Counted from the stretch's first letter, positions 42,401-53,807 are shown. The stretch is DNA of 64,000 nt from Allodiplogaster sudhausi (GCA_945643635.1 CALZFC010000093.1:167001-231000); one strand, 5' to 3'. The notes: a model not told the origin generated them from the sequence alone. A program made the numbers and translations.

Positions 42401-45400
42401 TACATAGAGATATCATGTAGAAAAAACTTTTCCACTTCTAGTAAATATAGGCAGGACTCTTTGCATCACATTTCTTGTTCTTTTATCGCTCATTTTTACC
42501 GCCAAAAACGGCATGCGTACACCGTTCATGCCCGATTTTTGGTTTTAGACTTTAGTTTGCTGGCTGGACATTCTGGAAAATTGCGTGTACATAGAGATAT
42601 CATGTAGAAAACTTTTCCCCTTCTAGTAAATATAGGCAGGACTCTCCGCATCACAGTTCTTGTTCTTTTATCGCTCATTTTTACTGCCAAAAACCGCCTG
42701 TGTACACCGTTCATGCCCGATTTTTGGTTTTAGACTTTAGTTTGCGGGCTGGACATTCTCTAAAATTGCGTATACATAGAGATATCATGTAGAAAAAACT
42801 TTTACACTTCTAGTTAATATAGGCAGGACTCTTTGCATCACATTTCTTGTTCTTTTATCGCTCATTTTTACTGCCAAAAACGGCATGCGTACACCGTTCA
42901 TGCTCGATTTTTGGTTTTAGACTTTAGTTTGCGGGCTGGACATTCTGGAAAATTGCGTGTACATAGAGATATCATGTAGAAAACTTTTCCCCTTCTAGTA
43001 AATATAGGCAGGACTCTTTGCATCACATTTCTTGTTCTTTTATCGCTCATTTTTACTGCCAAAAACGGCATGCGTACACCATTCATGCCCGATTTTTTTT
43101 TTTACTTTAGTTTGCGGGCTGGACATTCTGGAAAATTCCGTGTACATAGAGATATCATGTAGAAAAAACTTTTCCACTTCTAGTAAATATAGGCAGGACT
43201 CTTTGCATCACATTTCTTGTTCTTTTATCGCTCATTTTTACCGCCAAAAACGGCATGCGTACACCGTTCATGCCCGATTTTTGGTTTTAGACTTTAGTTT
43301 GCTGGCTGGACATTCTGGAAAATTGCGTGTACATAGAGATATCATGTAGAAAACTTTTCCCCTTCTAGTAAATATAGGCAGGACTCTCTGCATCACAGTT
43401 CTTGTTCTTTTATCGCTCATTTTTACTGCCAAAAACCGCCTGTGTACACCGTTCATGCCCGATTTTTGGTTTTAGACTTTAGTTTGCGGGCTGGACATTT
43501 TCTAAAATTGCGTGTACATAGAGATATCATGTAGAAAACCTTTCCCCTTCTAGTAAATATAGGCAGGACTCTCTGCATCACATTTCTTGTTATTTTATCG
43601 CTCATTTTTACTGTCAAAAACGGCATGTGTACACCGTTCATGCCCGATTTTTGGTTTTTGACTTTAGTTTGCGGGCTGGACATTCTGGAAAATTCCGTGT
43701 ACATAGAGATATCATGTAGAAAAACTTTTCCACTTCTAGTAAATATAGGCAGGACTCTTTGCATCACATTTCTTGTTCTTTTATCGCTCATTTTTACCGC
43801 CAAAAACGGCATGTGTACACCGTTCATGCCCGATTTTTGGTTTTAGACTTTAGTTTGCGGGCTGGACATTCTCTAAAATTGCGTATACATAGAGATATCA
43901 TGTAGAAAAAACTTTTACACTTCTAGTTAATATAGGCAGGACTCTTTGCATCACATTTCTTGTTCTTTTATCGCTCATTTTTACTGCCAAAAACGGCATG
44001 CGTACACCGTTCATGCTCGATTTTTGGTTTTAGACTTTAGTTTGCGGGCTGGACATTCTGGAAAATTGCGTGTACATAGAGATATCATGTAGAAAACTTT
44101 TCCCCTTCTAGTAAATATAGGCAGGACTCTTTGCATCACATTTCTTGTTCTTTTATCGCTCATTTTTACTGCCAAAAACGGCATGCGTACACCATTCATG
44201 CCCGATTTTTTTTTTGACTTTAGTTTGCGGGCTGGACATTCTGGAAAATTCCGTGTACATAGAGATATCATGTAGAAAAAACTTTTCCACTTCTAGTAAA
44301 TATAGGCAGGACTCTTTGCATCACATTTCTTGTTCTTTTATCGCTCATTTTTACCGCCAAAAACGGCATGCGTACACCGTTCATGCCCGATTTTTGGTTT
44401 TAGACTTTAGTTTGCTGGCTGGACATTCTGGAAAATTGCGTGTACATAGAGATATCATGTAGAAAACTTTTCCCCTTCTAGTAAATATAGGCAGGACTCT
44501 CTGCATCACAGTTCTTGTTCTTTTATCGCTCATTTTTACTGCCAAAAACCGCCTGTGTACACCGTTCATGCCCGATTTTTGGTTTTAGACTTTAGTTTGC
44601 GGGCTGGACATTTTCTAAAATTGCGTGTACATAGAGATATCATGTAGAAAACCTTTCCCCTTCTAGTAAATATAGGCAGGACTCTCTGCATCACATTTCT
44701 TGTTATTTTATCGCTCATTTTTACTGTCAAAAACGGCATGTGTACACCGTTCATGCCCGATTTTTGGTTTTTGACTTTAGTTTGCGGGCTGGACATTCTG
44801 GAAAATTCCGTGTACATAGAGATATCATGTAGAAAAACTTTTCCACTTCTAGTAAATATAGGCAGGACTCTTTGCATCACATTTCTTGTTCTTTTATCGC
44901 TCATTTTTACCGCCAAAAACGGCATGTGTACACCGTTCATGCCCGATTTTTGGTTTTAGACTTTAGTTTGCGGGCTGGACATTCTCTAAAATTGCGTATA
45001 CATAGAGATATCATGTAGAAAAAACTTTTACACTTCTAGTTAATATAGGCAGGACTCTTTGCATCACATTTCTTGTTCTTTTATCGCTCATTTTTACTGC
45101 CAAAAACGGCATGCGTACACCGTTCATGCTCGATTTTTGGTTTTAGACTTTAGTTTGCGGGCTGGACATTCTGGAAAATTGCGTGTACATAGAGATATCA
45201 TGTAGAAAACTTTTCCCCTTCTAGTAAATATAGGCAGGACTCTTTGCATCACATTTCTTGTTCTTTTATCGCTCATTTTTACTGCCAAAAACGGCATGCG
45301 TACACCATTCATGCCCGATTTTTTTTTGACTTTAGTTTGCGGGCTGGACATTCTGGAAAATTCCGTGTACATAGAGATATCATGTAGAAAACTTTTCCCC

Positions 45401-46163
45401 TTCTAGTAAATATAGGCAGGACTCTTTGCATCACATTTCTTGTTCTTTTATCGCTCATTTTTACTGCCAAAAACGGCATGCGTACACCATTCATGCCCGA
45501 TTTTTTTTTACTTTAGTTTGCGGGCTGGACATTCTGGAAAATTGCGTGTACATAGAGATATCATGTAGAAAACTTTTCCCCTTCTAGTAAATATAGGCAG
45601 GACTCTCTGCATCACATTTCTTGTTATTTTATCGCTCATTTTTACTGCCAAAAACGGCATGTGTTCACCGTTCATGCCCGATTTTTGGTTTTTGACTTTA
45701 GTTTGCGGGCTGGACATTCTGGAAAATTCCGTGTACATAGAGATATCATGTAGAAAAAACTTTTCCACTTCTAGTAAATATAGGCAGGACTCTTTGCATC
45801 ACATTTCTTGTTCTTTTATCGCTCATTTTTACTGCCAAAAACGGCATGCGTACACCATTCATGCCCGATTTTTTTTTGACTTTAGTTTGCGGGCTGGACA
45901 TTCTGGAAAATTCCGTGTACATAGAGATATCATGTAGAAAACTTTTCCCCTTCTAGTAAATATAGGCAGGACTCTTTGCATCACATTTCTTGTTCTTTTA
46001 TCGCTCATTTTTACTGCCAAAAACGGCATGCGTACACCGTTCCTGCCCAATTTTTGGTTTTAGACTTTAGTTTGCGGGCTGGACATTCTGGAAAATTCCG
46101 TGTACATAGAGATACCATGTAAAAAAAAAACTTTTCCCTTTTTAGTAGAATATAAGCAGGACT
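39431..46163. repeat. Satellite edge zone with 741- and 1,113-bp higher-order units
   Basis: About 36 monomers, the most diverged in the array. Typical variants are a shortened poly-T tract (CCCGATTTTTTTTTGAC), TAGAAAAAACTTTTCCAC, GCGTATACATAG, CATGCTCGATTTTTGG and TTTTACACTTCTAGTTAA. They are arranged in longer units: segments repeat with an offset of 741-742 bp (40.5 against 41.24 kb; 42.29 against 43.03 kb) and 1,113 bp (42,898, 44,011 and 45,124 are equivalent points). The segment around 41,959-42,237 is repeated 3,700 bp later at 45,659-45,937. The last monomer (about 46,020-46,163) is degenerate, has lost the EcoRV site and fades into unique sequence. Confidence 0.88.
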
Positions 46164-47295
46164 CCAACGCCGCCGTTGGGTTTGCTGAAAGAGAGTTGTG
46201 TCCGCGCGTGGTCGCATCCCACCATCCACCCGTTTTGACTACGCCTGGACACCATATTTTACTTTTATTTATCGAAGTTGAAAGGAATTGCTATTTTCTC
46301 TATTTCTCTAATTTTGATTGAAATTTCGAGTATTTCTACTAAAATAAGTTAATTATATATTTCTTTAAAAATTAAAGTAAATTCGTAAATCAACCTTATT
46401 TGTTTTCCGCATGTACGCCTTGAGCAAGTAGCACGCTTTGGTTGATCTTTTGGCCATTCTCCAAGCAAATAAACTATCGGATAGAGCAACAGCTTTCATT
46501 GCCTCGCTATATTGATTCCTTCTCGAAATACTGTTCATCAGATTGTTCGCTTGAGAATAGTATGTTTGGTAACAAAATTGAGAGTGCAACAAATTATGAA
46601 AAGTATGTAAAGGAGCCGTCCGTGTTGGCTGAAGCCATCGTCAGAACTTTCACTCTTCATTCACGCGCTCATTTTGACGTCCAAGATGTACTCGTGAAAC
46701 CGCAACTCGTGGTCGTTACAGGAATAAATGTTAGTTTTCAATCAAGGAATGCTTCATCCCTAAGCTAACTTTCCATATGTTTTCTTATTTTACACCTTTC
46801 ACATTTTAGTTGTGCAGTTCTGCACGTGACCATCGTGGTGCTTCCGGCACCGGAAGCCAAATGTAGACATTTAGTAGATTTGCGCGCGGAGAACGCGAAC
46901 AAAGAACCCCTTCTCACCACAGGAAGGCAGGGACAATAAATACTATATTCATCGAAATACTAGAGTCTCTTTGCTTAAGGATAAATTACCTAAACTGCCT
47001 CGGTAAATATACCTCTGTATGAATTTATTCTAGATGAGTCTGTGTGCCGATGAATTCCATCAAGAAAGCAAGAACGGTTCCAACGTATCCAAGAATCGAA
47101 GCCGGTAAGGAATGCTTGAAATTCCGTTATCTCGAATCAATCTCCCGTCATTTTCCTTAAAAGGTCATTTTTATCTAGTATTTAAATATTACAGTAGCAA
47201 AATGTAAATGCAAAGTGCATTCTCTTCATTGTTCGCTGCAAGTCTTCGCAATCATTTCATCGGTCATCGCAGCTCCCGTTTGGTCGGCCCTCTCG
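46164..47295. other. Unique DNA between satellite and FAAH gene, no supported gene
   Basis: Unique DNA starts just after the degenerate last monomer. A perfect 8-bp inverted repeat with a 2-nt loop (GCTTCCGG-CA-CCGGAAGC) lies at 46,840-46,857. An open frame on the plus strand from the ATG at 46,561 to 46,768 (69 codons) has no family features I recognise and no convincing splice context. At 47,034-47,102 a stretch ends in GTAAGG and could be a 5' non-coding exon of the downstream FAAH gene; TATTACAG near 47,193 could be its acceptor or a trans-splice site. These are inferences only. Confidence 0.5.
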
Positions 47296-47873
47296 ATGTC
47301 TCTCTCTTGGTTGGCCGCCGCAGCGGCAGCCGCGCCCGGCGCTGCGTTCCTCGCGCTTCGGAATATCAGGCGGAACCAGGTCCTTGAAAAAAGTTGCTTC
47401 ATTAAGCTTGGAAAATCACAACAACCATAATAATATGAGTGACGAGTAACGAAGAAGATTTTTCTTAATTTAATTGTTGAAAACAAAATAGATAAAAATT
47501 TCTCCAGGTGGTCATCGAGATGACGAAGAAAGTGGCGCGGCGGAGAGCGGAGAGAGAAGAGAACGTGGAGTGGGCGAGGAAGGCAGCCAGGGGATGCACC
47601 GAGCAGAAGAGAGAAGAGATTGCGAGGCACAACTTCGAGCAGCTGCAGGGTGCGGAGGACGAATGGATTCGAGCTCCCACTCTCTCTCTCTATTTCTCTC
47701 TCTCTCTCGCTCTCTCGCTCTATCGCTCTCGTTCACTCCATCCCTTCACCCTTTCTCTCTCCTTCTCGGATTCTCCCACTCACAAGCTATATCTCTGAGT
47801 CTCTCTCTACCTCAGTCTAGGTCTTTCTCTCGCTCTCTCGCTCTCTCTCAGCCTCACTCTCTGCCTCAGTGTA

Positions 47874-47940
<67 letters not shown>

Positions 47941-50900
47941 ATCTTGCTTCTCCCCTTTTCCTCCAATTGTCTCCCCCATTCTTTCTTGTTCCTAATTCCT
48001 TTCACCCCCTCAGCCGCCCTCTTCCATGGCAAGTTCGCGTGTTCCGAAGTGGTCGCCGCCTTCCTCGGCCGCAGTGTCGCTGCTCACGAGAAGACCAACT
48101 GCGTCACGCTCTATGTCAAGGCGAGTGTTTTGGAAAGGAGCGCCAATTTGTGGGACCTTAAAGAAGATTAATATACTATTTTTATGAAAATAGTAAAAGA
48201 AATTTATAGATTTAACATAGATCAAGCGAACAATATTAATTGTAGGAATGCGTGGAGTGGGCGCACGAATGGGACGAGAAGGCCAAAGCGCCCGGCTTTG
48301 TCAAGCCGGCCCTCTTCGGCATTCCCATCAGTGTCAAGGAGTGCCTGCCGGTCGGCTGATATTTAAAGAAGAGGACAATGAATTTTTAAAATATTTTTTT
48401 GATGAAGTCAAGAAATCACCTTTGAATTCTTTTTGTCTGACGAAATGCCGAGAAAGCAGGAAAAAATATGCTCGAAAATTAATTTCTAAAATAATTGTGA
48501 GCTTTAACGAATAAGATTTAATTGACGAAAAACAAAACAAAGAATATTGAAATAAAAATAGAATAACAATATAAGTAAATGTCAGGTACAAGGCTACGAC
48601 TGCACGTTTGGCTACGCGAGCGAGGCCTTCAAGCCGGTCAAGCACAACACGTTGATGCTGCGACGGCTCAAGGAGCTCGGTTCGTTTGGCTCGTGGCCAA
48701 AAAAAATGAGACGAAAATGCAATTTGAAGTTCCCGCTTCTTTGCCTGATCAAGATAGATCTAGAACCATTCACCCATTCGCCCTATATTCATCCTCCATC
48801 CACCGCATTCACCCGAAATGGCATTTCGAAATTTCGAAATGAAATCAAATTTATTTAATATGTGGGTGAGTACGTGAATGTTGATATTTGCCGTCAGCAA
48901 TTTTTTTGTAAAAGACATTTCATGATGATTTATAGGTTATGGATAAATAACACGCAACTTAAAATGTCAGGAAAATAAAAAAAACTTCCAGGTGCCATCC
49001 CATTCGTGCTCACGAACGTACCCTTCTCGGGCCTCGCCTACACCACTGGCAACGAAATTTATGGTGAAGCTGCCGATTAATTTGTGTCAATAGATTCTTT
49101 TTAAAAATGAGATTTATACGATAAAAAATTTTTCTGAAAAAGATTTTAAAAAATGAAAAAGGCTGGACCCGGCATCCGCTGGACGCGTCGCGGACGCCGG
49201 GCGGCTCGACCGGCGGCGAGTCGGCGCTCATCGATGCCGGCGGCAGCGTCCTCGGACTCGGCGCCGACATTGGCGGCTCCATCCGCACGCCATGCCACTT
49301 CACGGGCTTGGCAGGCATCAAGGCACGGGAGAATCGATGTTTTTTTTCTCTCGCAAGATTTGTATTTACAAATCACAGAAAGATGTTGAGTTGGTTGAAA
49401 AGGTCTTGATAACAGTTCTAATGGTAAATAATTACATGTCTTAATTTGACTTCATCAGCCGTCCACTCTTCGCCTTTCGCTGCGTGGCACCGTTCCGTTG
49501 GTGCCCGGCCGGCCGCTCATCAATGCCTCGCTCGGCCCGATGGCACAGTCTGTAACTTTTAAATATTTATTTATTATTCACTTAAACCCTGACAAAATTG
49601 CTCTATATTAAAGAAGAAAAACATTTTATCTTAAAAAAATTCTAATCAATAATATAAATTTGTAAAATTGAGGACCATCTCGACGTGCGTCGCAATGATG
49701 CGCGCCGTCCTCGCGGACGATTGTCTCAGCCGCCACGACCGCGCCATGCCGCCCGTGCCGTGGAACGAACACGCCTTTGCCACTGGCAAGAAGTACACTA
49801 TCGGTGAGGAAGCAAGGGTACGGTGGCACCGAAATGGGACAAAAAATTTCGGGATACTACATCACGGTGACTCCGTGGGTATCCACAGTCGTTATGGTGT
49901 ACGATTTCAGTTATAAATTAGTGTGGCCGAGATTGATTTTGCAAAATTGCAATCTGGCGTTGGACTTCAAAATCCTTAGCGGAGGATAAATTACTGGCAA
50001 CTTGAGAGTTGAGAATTGTCAGAGCGTGACAACAGTTAAAGATAACGGTATGTCCTGTGTGAAAATTCCGGAATTTCTATAAAGGGAAGCACCCTCCGTG
50101 CGGTGATCTAGAGCAGCTGGTTAACATGAAAAAGATGGATTTCTTGTCTCGAGGCTACTACGAAGACGACGGCTACTTCACGGCGACTCCGGGCTGCGCG
50201 CGCGCGGTCAGAGAAGCCAAGGCGCTTCTCGAGAAGAAAGGTTTGAGAAGAGAACTGGGATTTAAAAAAATTAATTAATTAAATAGACTGACAATTTCAG
50301 GCCACAAGCTAGTGCCGTTCTCTCCGCCGGCGGTCTCCGATGCAGTTCGCATGTTCTTCGCGTGCTCGTACATGGATGGAGGCGCCTTTCTTATTAGCCG
50401 CATGTTGAGGGTGATTATTAAATTGCTTACAAATATGACTTTGGCCTGGGAATATCGATTTCTTTTTTCCATTTCGCCAAGGAGAATGCGTATTGAAACA
50501 TCAAGCCAAGAATTTGCTAGACGTGAGATTCAGACAGGTTACTAAGTGGCTGAACAATCACTATCCTTTTATTCTCCCCATCATCCACCGTATCCCAGGA
50601 CCTGCCACCGGCCGAGTTCGCCCCGCCCCTGCGCCTTCGCCGTCTTCCTCTCCGCCTCCAGCGTCTCCTCGGCTCGGCCGCGCGCCTCTTTGGCGAGGAG
50701 CGCTTCGCCGACTTCTGCCACTTCTTCCCACGCACTCCTTCTGGTCCGGGAAAAGAATTGGCATTTGAATTCCCGCGCCTTTTTGTTTTGATTGATCGAA
50801 CTTCATTCAAAGCCTCTTCGAAAATATTGCAAGCAAGTCCGATAAAGAGGGCAGCAGAATTGCTTTAAAAATATTGAAAAAGCGTTTGCTCCTTCAATTA

Positions 50901-51583
50901 TGAGAGGCAGCACTTCTAATTAGTTTGAAAGTCGTAGATAAGAACAATTTAGCTTTAAGAAGTAGCCCAGAATTACGCGGCTGTCGGCAAGTACCGCGAG
51001 AACTTCGCCGCGATGCTCTGGGCCGCTGGAATCGATGCTCTTCTCTGTCCGCCGCAGGTCGGGAAAGAGCGTCTATTTTTCATCGAATTCACCCCTTTCT
51101 ATTATACATTTAAACACTACTTTATTCCTCATTAGTAATCAACAACTAGTAACTAAATTAATTTAATCGATGTTAATTAATAATTAATAGTCAAACAGGT
51201 GATGCCGGCGCCGCCTCACGCGACGCCCCTCCGTCTGCAGTCGGCGATGTCGTACACGGCGCTCTTCAACCTGCTCGACTTTGCCGCGGGCGTCGTGCGA
51301 GTGACGGAATGGAATGAAGAGGACGAGAGGAGACTGGCTGAGGAGTACCCGGCAACGGACAGCTGGTACAAGGAGGTCAAGAGGGTCGTCAAGGTTGTAG
51401 TTGAGAGAGAGAAGAGAGAGCGAGAGAGAGAGTATGAGATGTAGAGAGAAGGAGGGAGGAGTTATTAATCTTCAGGGTTCGGTTGGCCTTCCGCTCGGCG
51501 CGCAGATTGCCGCGCCGCCCTTCAAGGAGGAGCTCGTCCTCAGACTCCTCTCGGATCTCGAAGATGCGAGGAATGGAAAGTGA
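47296..51583 (+). CDS. faah: Fatty acid amide hydrolase (amidase-signature family), 16 exons, 578 aa
   Basis: FAAH hydrolyses N-acylethanolamines and related fatty acid amides to fatty acid plus amine on internal membranes. Exons: 47296-47379, 47508-47649, 48014-48120, 48246-48350, 48586-48679, 48992-49063, 49162-49322, 49459-49547, 49673-49803, 50154-50240, 50301-50410, 50599-50743, 50813-50832, 50971-51057, 51199-51393, 51476-51583. All phases agree. Residues 3-21 are a hydrophobic anchor (LSWLAAAAAAAPGAAFLAL). Lys142 (GIPISVKEC), Ser217 (TPGGSTGGES) and nucleophile Ser241 (ADIGGSIRTP) form the Ser-Ser-Lys triad and carry the mammalian FAAH numbers; the total length matches the mammalian 579. 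The ATG at 47,296 is the only one in frame before the anchor. Introns 3, 7 and 13 use GC donors. The 20-nt exon 13 is the least certain part: it restores frame and gives a plausible SSKILQ-NYAAVGKYRENF join. The paralogue identity among nematode FAAHs is not decided. Confidence 0.95.
47680..47940 (+). repeat. CT-rich microsatellite in FAAH intron 2
   Basis: Intron 2 (47,650-48,013) is largely pyrimidine: interrupted CTCTCT runs from 47,680, with a pure (CT)n tract from about 47,876 to 47,931. It produces long Ser/Leu-rich and Arg/Glu-rich open frames on both strands, which are not genes. A polypyrimidine-rich intron still ends in a normal CCCCTCAG acceptor at 48,013. Confidence 0.95.
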
Positions 51584-51624
51584 AGAGTGCGGATTCCAGT
51601 GCTCCCTCGCTCATTCTCTCGTGA

Positions 51625-51630
51625 AATAAA
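51625..51630 (+). terminator. Poly(A) signal of FAAH gene
   Basis: AATAAA 42 bases after the FAAH stop codon. A second AATAAA follows at about 51,672. Confidence 0.75.
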
Positions 51631-52026
51631 TCTTTTGAGACGTTATCAGATACTGGAAACTAATGGCATCAAATAAATACACAACGAAAAAGAAACGACA
51701 ACTTAGCCCCGCGTTTTAAAAATTATTTACACGTTCGTTCAACTGTATTAGGTGAAATCTAGTTGTTTGTGGAGCTATGTATATTTTAGTGCTTACATTA
51801 CAAGTTTGATTCGTCATAGTGAATCAATTTTGGCAAATGCAAATTCTTCATAAGGAACTTCAAACACGTGAGCAATGAACTGTTGGAGACAGGAGCGGAA
51901 CAGGTCTTTTCCTAAGCTCAAAATCAATTTTTTTTTCGTTTTATTTACGTAAATAGCAACAACAAAACAATATGTACAGCATAAAAGTGATATATACAAA
52001 AACTATATATACAGCATACAAGTGAT

Positions 52027-52082
52027 ACACTTTTGTTTAGCGATATATACAAACATATGTATAGATCGCTAAACAAAAGTGT
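52027..52082. repeat. Perfect 18-bp inverted repeat, 20-nt spacer
   Basis: Left arm 52,027-52,044 (ACACTTTTGTTTAGCGAT), right arm 52,065-52,082, its exact reverse complement. The spacer also pairs partly (ATATAC with GTATAG), so the fold could be a nearly continuous stem of more than 22 bp. It lies between two convergent gene ends. Confidence 0.9.
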
Positions 52083-52155
52083 CCTGAAGAAACATAACTT
52101 ACACCATAAAACTGTCCGGGGAATAACATACATATGATTTTTTCTTCACGGGTGA

Positions 52156-52190
52156 TTTCGCTTTGGTCGAAAACATCAACCAAAGCGAAA
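52156..52190. repeat. Perfect 12-bp inverted repeat, 11-nt loop
   Basis: Left arm TTTCGCTTTGGT at 52,156-52,167 and right arm ACCAAAGCGAAA at 52,179-52,190. It is 74 bp from the previous hairpin and about 170 bp past the BTB poly(A) signal. Confidence 0.9.
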
Positions 52191-52359
52191 GCATGAATGA
52201 TTTTGTTCACTTGTTACAAATTTAAAAGAGAGCGAAATTTGAGGTTTTTCTACGGAAACATGAGCCGCCCTTCCCCTTCATTTTCTCTCTCACCCCAACC
52301 ATGACCGAAATCAAATCACACACTTTTTACTACTCTAGAAAGATTCCCCGGATTGTTTC

Positions 52360-52365
52360 TTTAAT
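52360..52365 (-). terminator. Probable poly(A) signal of BTB gene (ATTAAA)
   Basis: The minus strand reads ATTAAA 65 bases past the proposed stop codon. It is a common weaker variant of AATAAA; no AATAAA lies closer on this strand. Confidence 0.45.
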
Positions 52366-52429
52366 ATCCAAATTCAAAGAAAGAAGTAAAAAGTTTAAAA
52401 GTTGCTGGTAAATTATACCAAGCAACAAA

Positions 52430-53441
52430 TTAATGGTAACAATTTACCCTGATGAGCCACGCAGCTCTGTTGAGAATCGCTGCCTTCACCCTGTCCGATA
52501 AGTCGTTAAACCCATCCATGTAGTAGAGATCGCCGACTTCATCGGCCTTCTTGAACAGACTCTCGACGACACTCTGTAAATACGAAACATCTGATCACAG
52601 CTATGCAATATTCTTCTTATTTTCACTATTTAACGATATCTTTGTTAAGGGCAAGAGGGTAAAGTCAATAGTAACGTTGAGCTTTGTGGAGCAGTATCGG
52701 TCGACCCAGGCCAGCTTCTGCGTCTTTGACTTGTAGCAGTTCTGTCCTGACAAAAACTGCACGCACTCGGAAAGCACGTGATCGATTTTGAAACGCTTGC
52801 CGAGTCGGAGAAGGATCTCGACGTTGTCGTCTAAACAAGATCCAAATATGAAAGATGTCTTAGAAATTGCACAGCAAACTTTACAGCTGTAAATTTGCTT
52901 TTTCATACATCATTCGTGTATAATTCAGCAAAAACACATTGGTGGGCAGAATTCATAAAATAATTTTGTTGTCTTAACGGCATGAAATCACTTTTAAGCT
53001 TATTTTCCATTGTTTTGTAAGTATGCTTCTCAAAAATTAATCATAACCTAATCAGTAACTTACTGTCAACTGGCGAGCGCGACGGGTAGAGGACGTGAAG
53101 AAGCTGGACAAACTCGTTGTAGTTGACGTCCTCCAGTTCCACCTCCTTCACGTCCTTCTCGCCAGATTCGTTGTAGAACATCGCATGGAAGACCGGCGAG
53201 AACATCGAGAGAAACTGATTAAAAAACTATCATTATCGAAGCTTGCTCCACCTTTTAAAACGATATGTGTTTTCCTTTTATGTTGTGAGAAAATTCCTAT
53301 ATGATTACTATGAAATTTGCTGGAACTAAATTATGCAAATAAAGCTACCTGCTTCTCGACGTAGAGACGCTTGCCTTCAACGACAAGAATGACGTCGGAG
53401 AAGTTTTCTTTCGGGACCGAGAAGTCACGACGAGAAGACAT
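52430..53441 (-). CDS. BTB-domain protein, nematode BTB/BATH type, 4 exons, about 180 aa
   Basis: Exons in coding order: 53441-53349, 53214-53064, 52830-52676, 52573-52430; frames agree at each junction (donors GTAGCT, GTAAGT, GTTACT). The product starts MSSRRDFSVPKENFSDVIL and continues with VVEGKRLYVEKQFLSMFS, the A1 helix start of a BTB/POZ fold, then SPVFHAMFY, VNYNEFVQLLHVLYP (the dimer and Cul3-facing part) and NVEILLRLGKRFKIDHVLSE (the helices after the core). BTB proteins of this kind act as substrate adaptors of Cul3 ubiquitin ligases (family knowledge). The start follows a TTTTTAG acceptor at about 53,466, fitting trans-splicing, but the frame is open back to that acceptor, so an upstream MATH-domain exon is possible; none is visible. 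The C-terminus (stop at 52,430-52,432) is tentative because GTAAAT at 52,440-52,445 could be a donor. Confidence 0.85.
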
Positions 53442-53807
53442 CCTTCTTGAACCAAAGAAATCGGTCTAAAAAGAATAGTATGAAATACAATTTAGTCTAT
53501 TGAAAACATTGTGTGAAAAATGGAGGTTGCGGATACACGTTAAAACATGTTTTACAGTGCACGACACTTTGAGATTGCAGAATAAGAAATTGCTGAAACC
53601 GTACAAAGTTATGTGCAAAATGGGCACACCAAAATGTTTAGTAATTACCACCTTGAATCATCGTCTGAGATCCTTAATTTGCAAAAATTTTAATTAGAAA
53701 GCATATTCCACATTTTAATATCATATTGTTTTCTTGAATATTGCTAGATAATTCATTCATTATAATTATAAAACTTGCTTGAACTAAATGAAGCAAATAA
53801 AGGCTAC

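Larger units (their letters stand above)
1..46163. repeat. 185-bp satellite array, about 250 tandem monomers
   Basis: Head-to-tail monomers of 185 bp fill this whole stretch and run off the left edge. Each monomer carries one EcoRV site (GATATC), first at 61-66 and then every 185 bp; the last intact one is at 45,926-45,931. Monomers of 184 bp arise from single-base deletions, for example the CTCTTGCAT form near 1,960, 8,245, 17,120 and 21,930, and the TTTTCCCTTC form near 2,670, 5,815 and 6,550. Monomers of 186-187 bp near the right end carry extra A residues after TAGAAAA. No gene, RNA or inserted element interrupts the array. The 185-bp period is close to nucleosome spacing, which is common for satellites. 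Function is not evident. Confidence 0.99.
51631..52359. other. Convergent intergenic region with two hairpins
   Basis: The FAAH (+) and BTB (-) genes end toward each other here. The DNA is AT-rich, with ATATATACA repeats around 51,970-52,060, and holds two perfect inverted repeats listed separately. I see no coding potential. Confidence 0.7.

Noticed and set aside
1..46163. CRISPR-like or protein-coding repeat array
   Set aside because: The units are contiguous 185-bp monomers without variable spacers, and the antisense frames are a regular consequence of the repeat; this is satellite DNA.
46365..46768. Opposing open frames next to the satellite
   Set aside because: Both are under about 110 codons, lack splice context or family motifs, and the plus frame has its first ATG only at 46,561.
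47508..48171. Long Ser/Leu-rich and Arg/Glu-rich frames around 47.5-48.1 kb
   Set aside because: They follow the CT microsatellite of FAAH intron 2 and cross true exons in the wrong frame.
49547..49673. Frameshift at the FAAH exon 8/9 junction
   Set aside because: Using the later GTAACT donor breaks the frame, but the GTCTGT donor three bases earlier preserves it and gives a gapless fit to FAAH (GPMAQTISTC).
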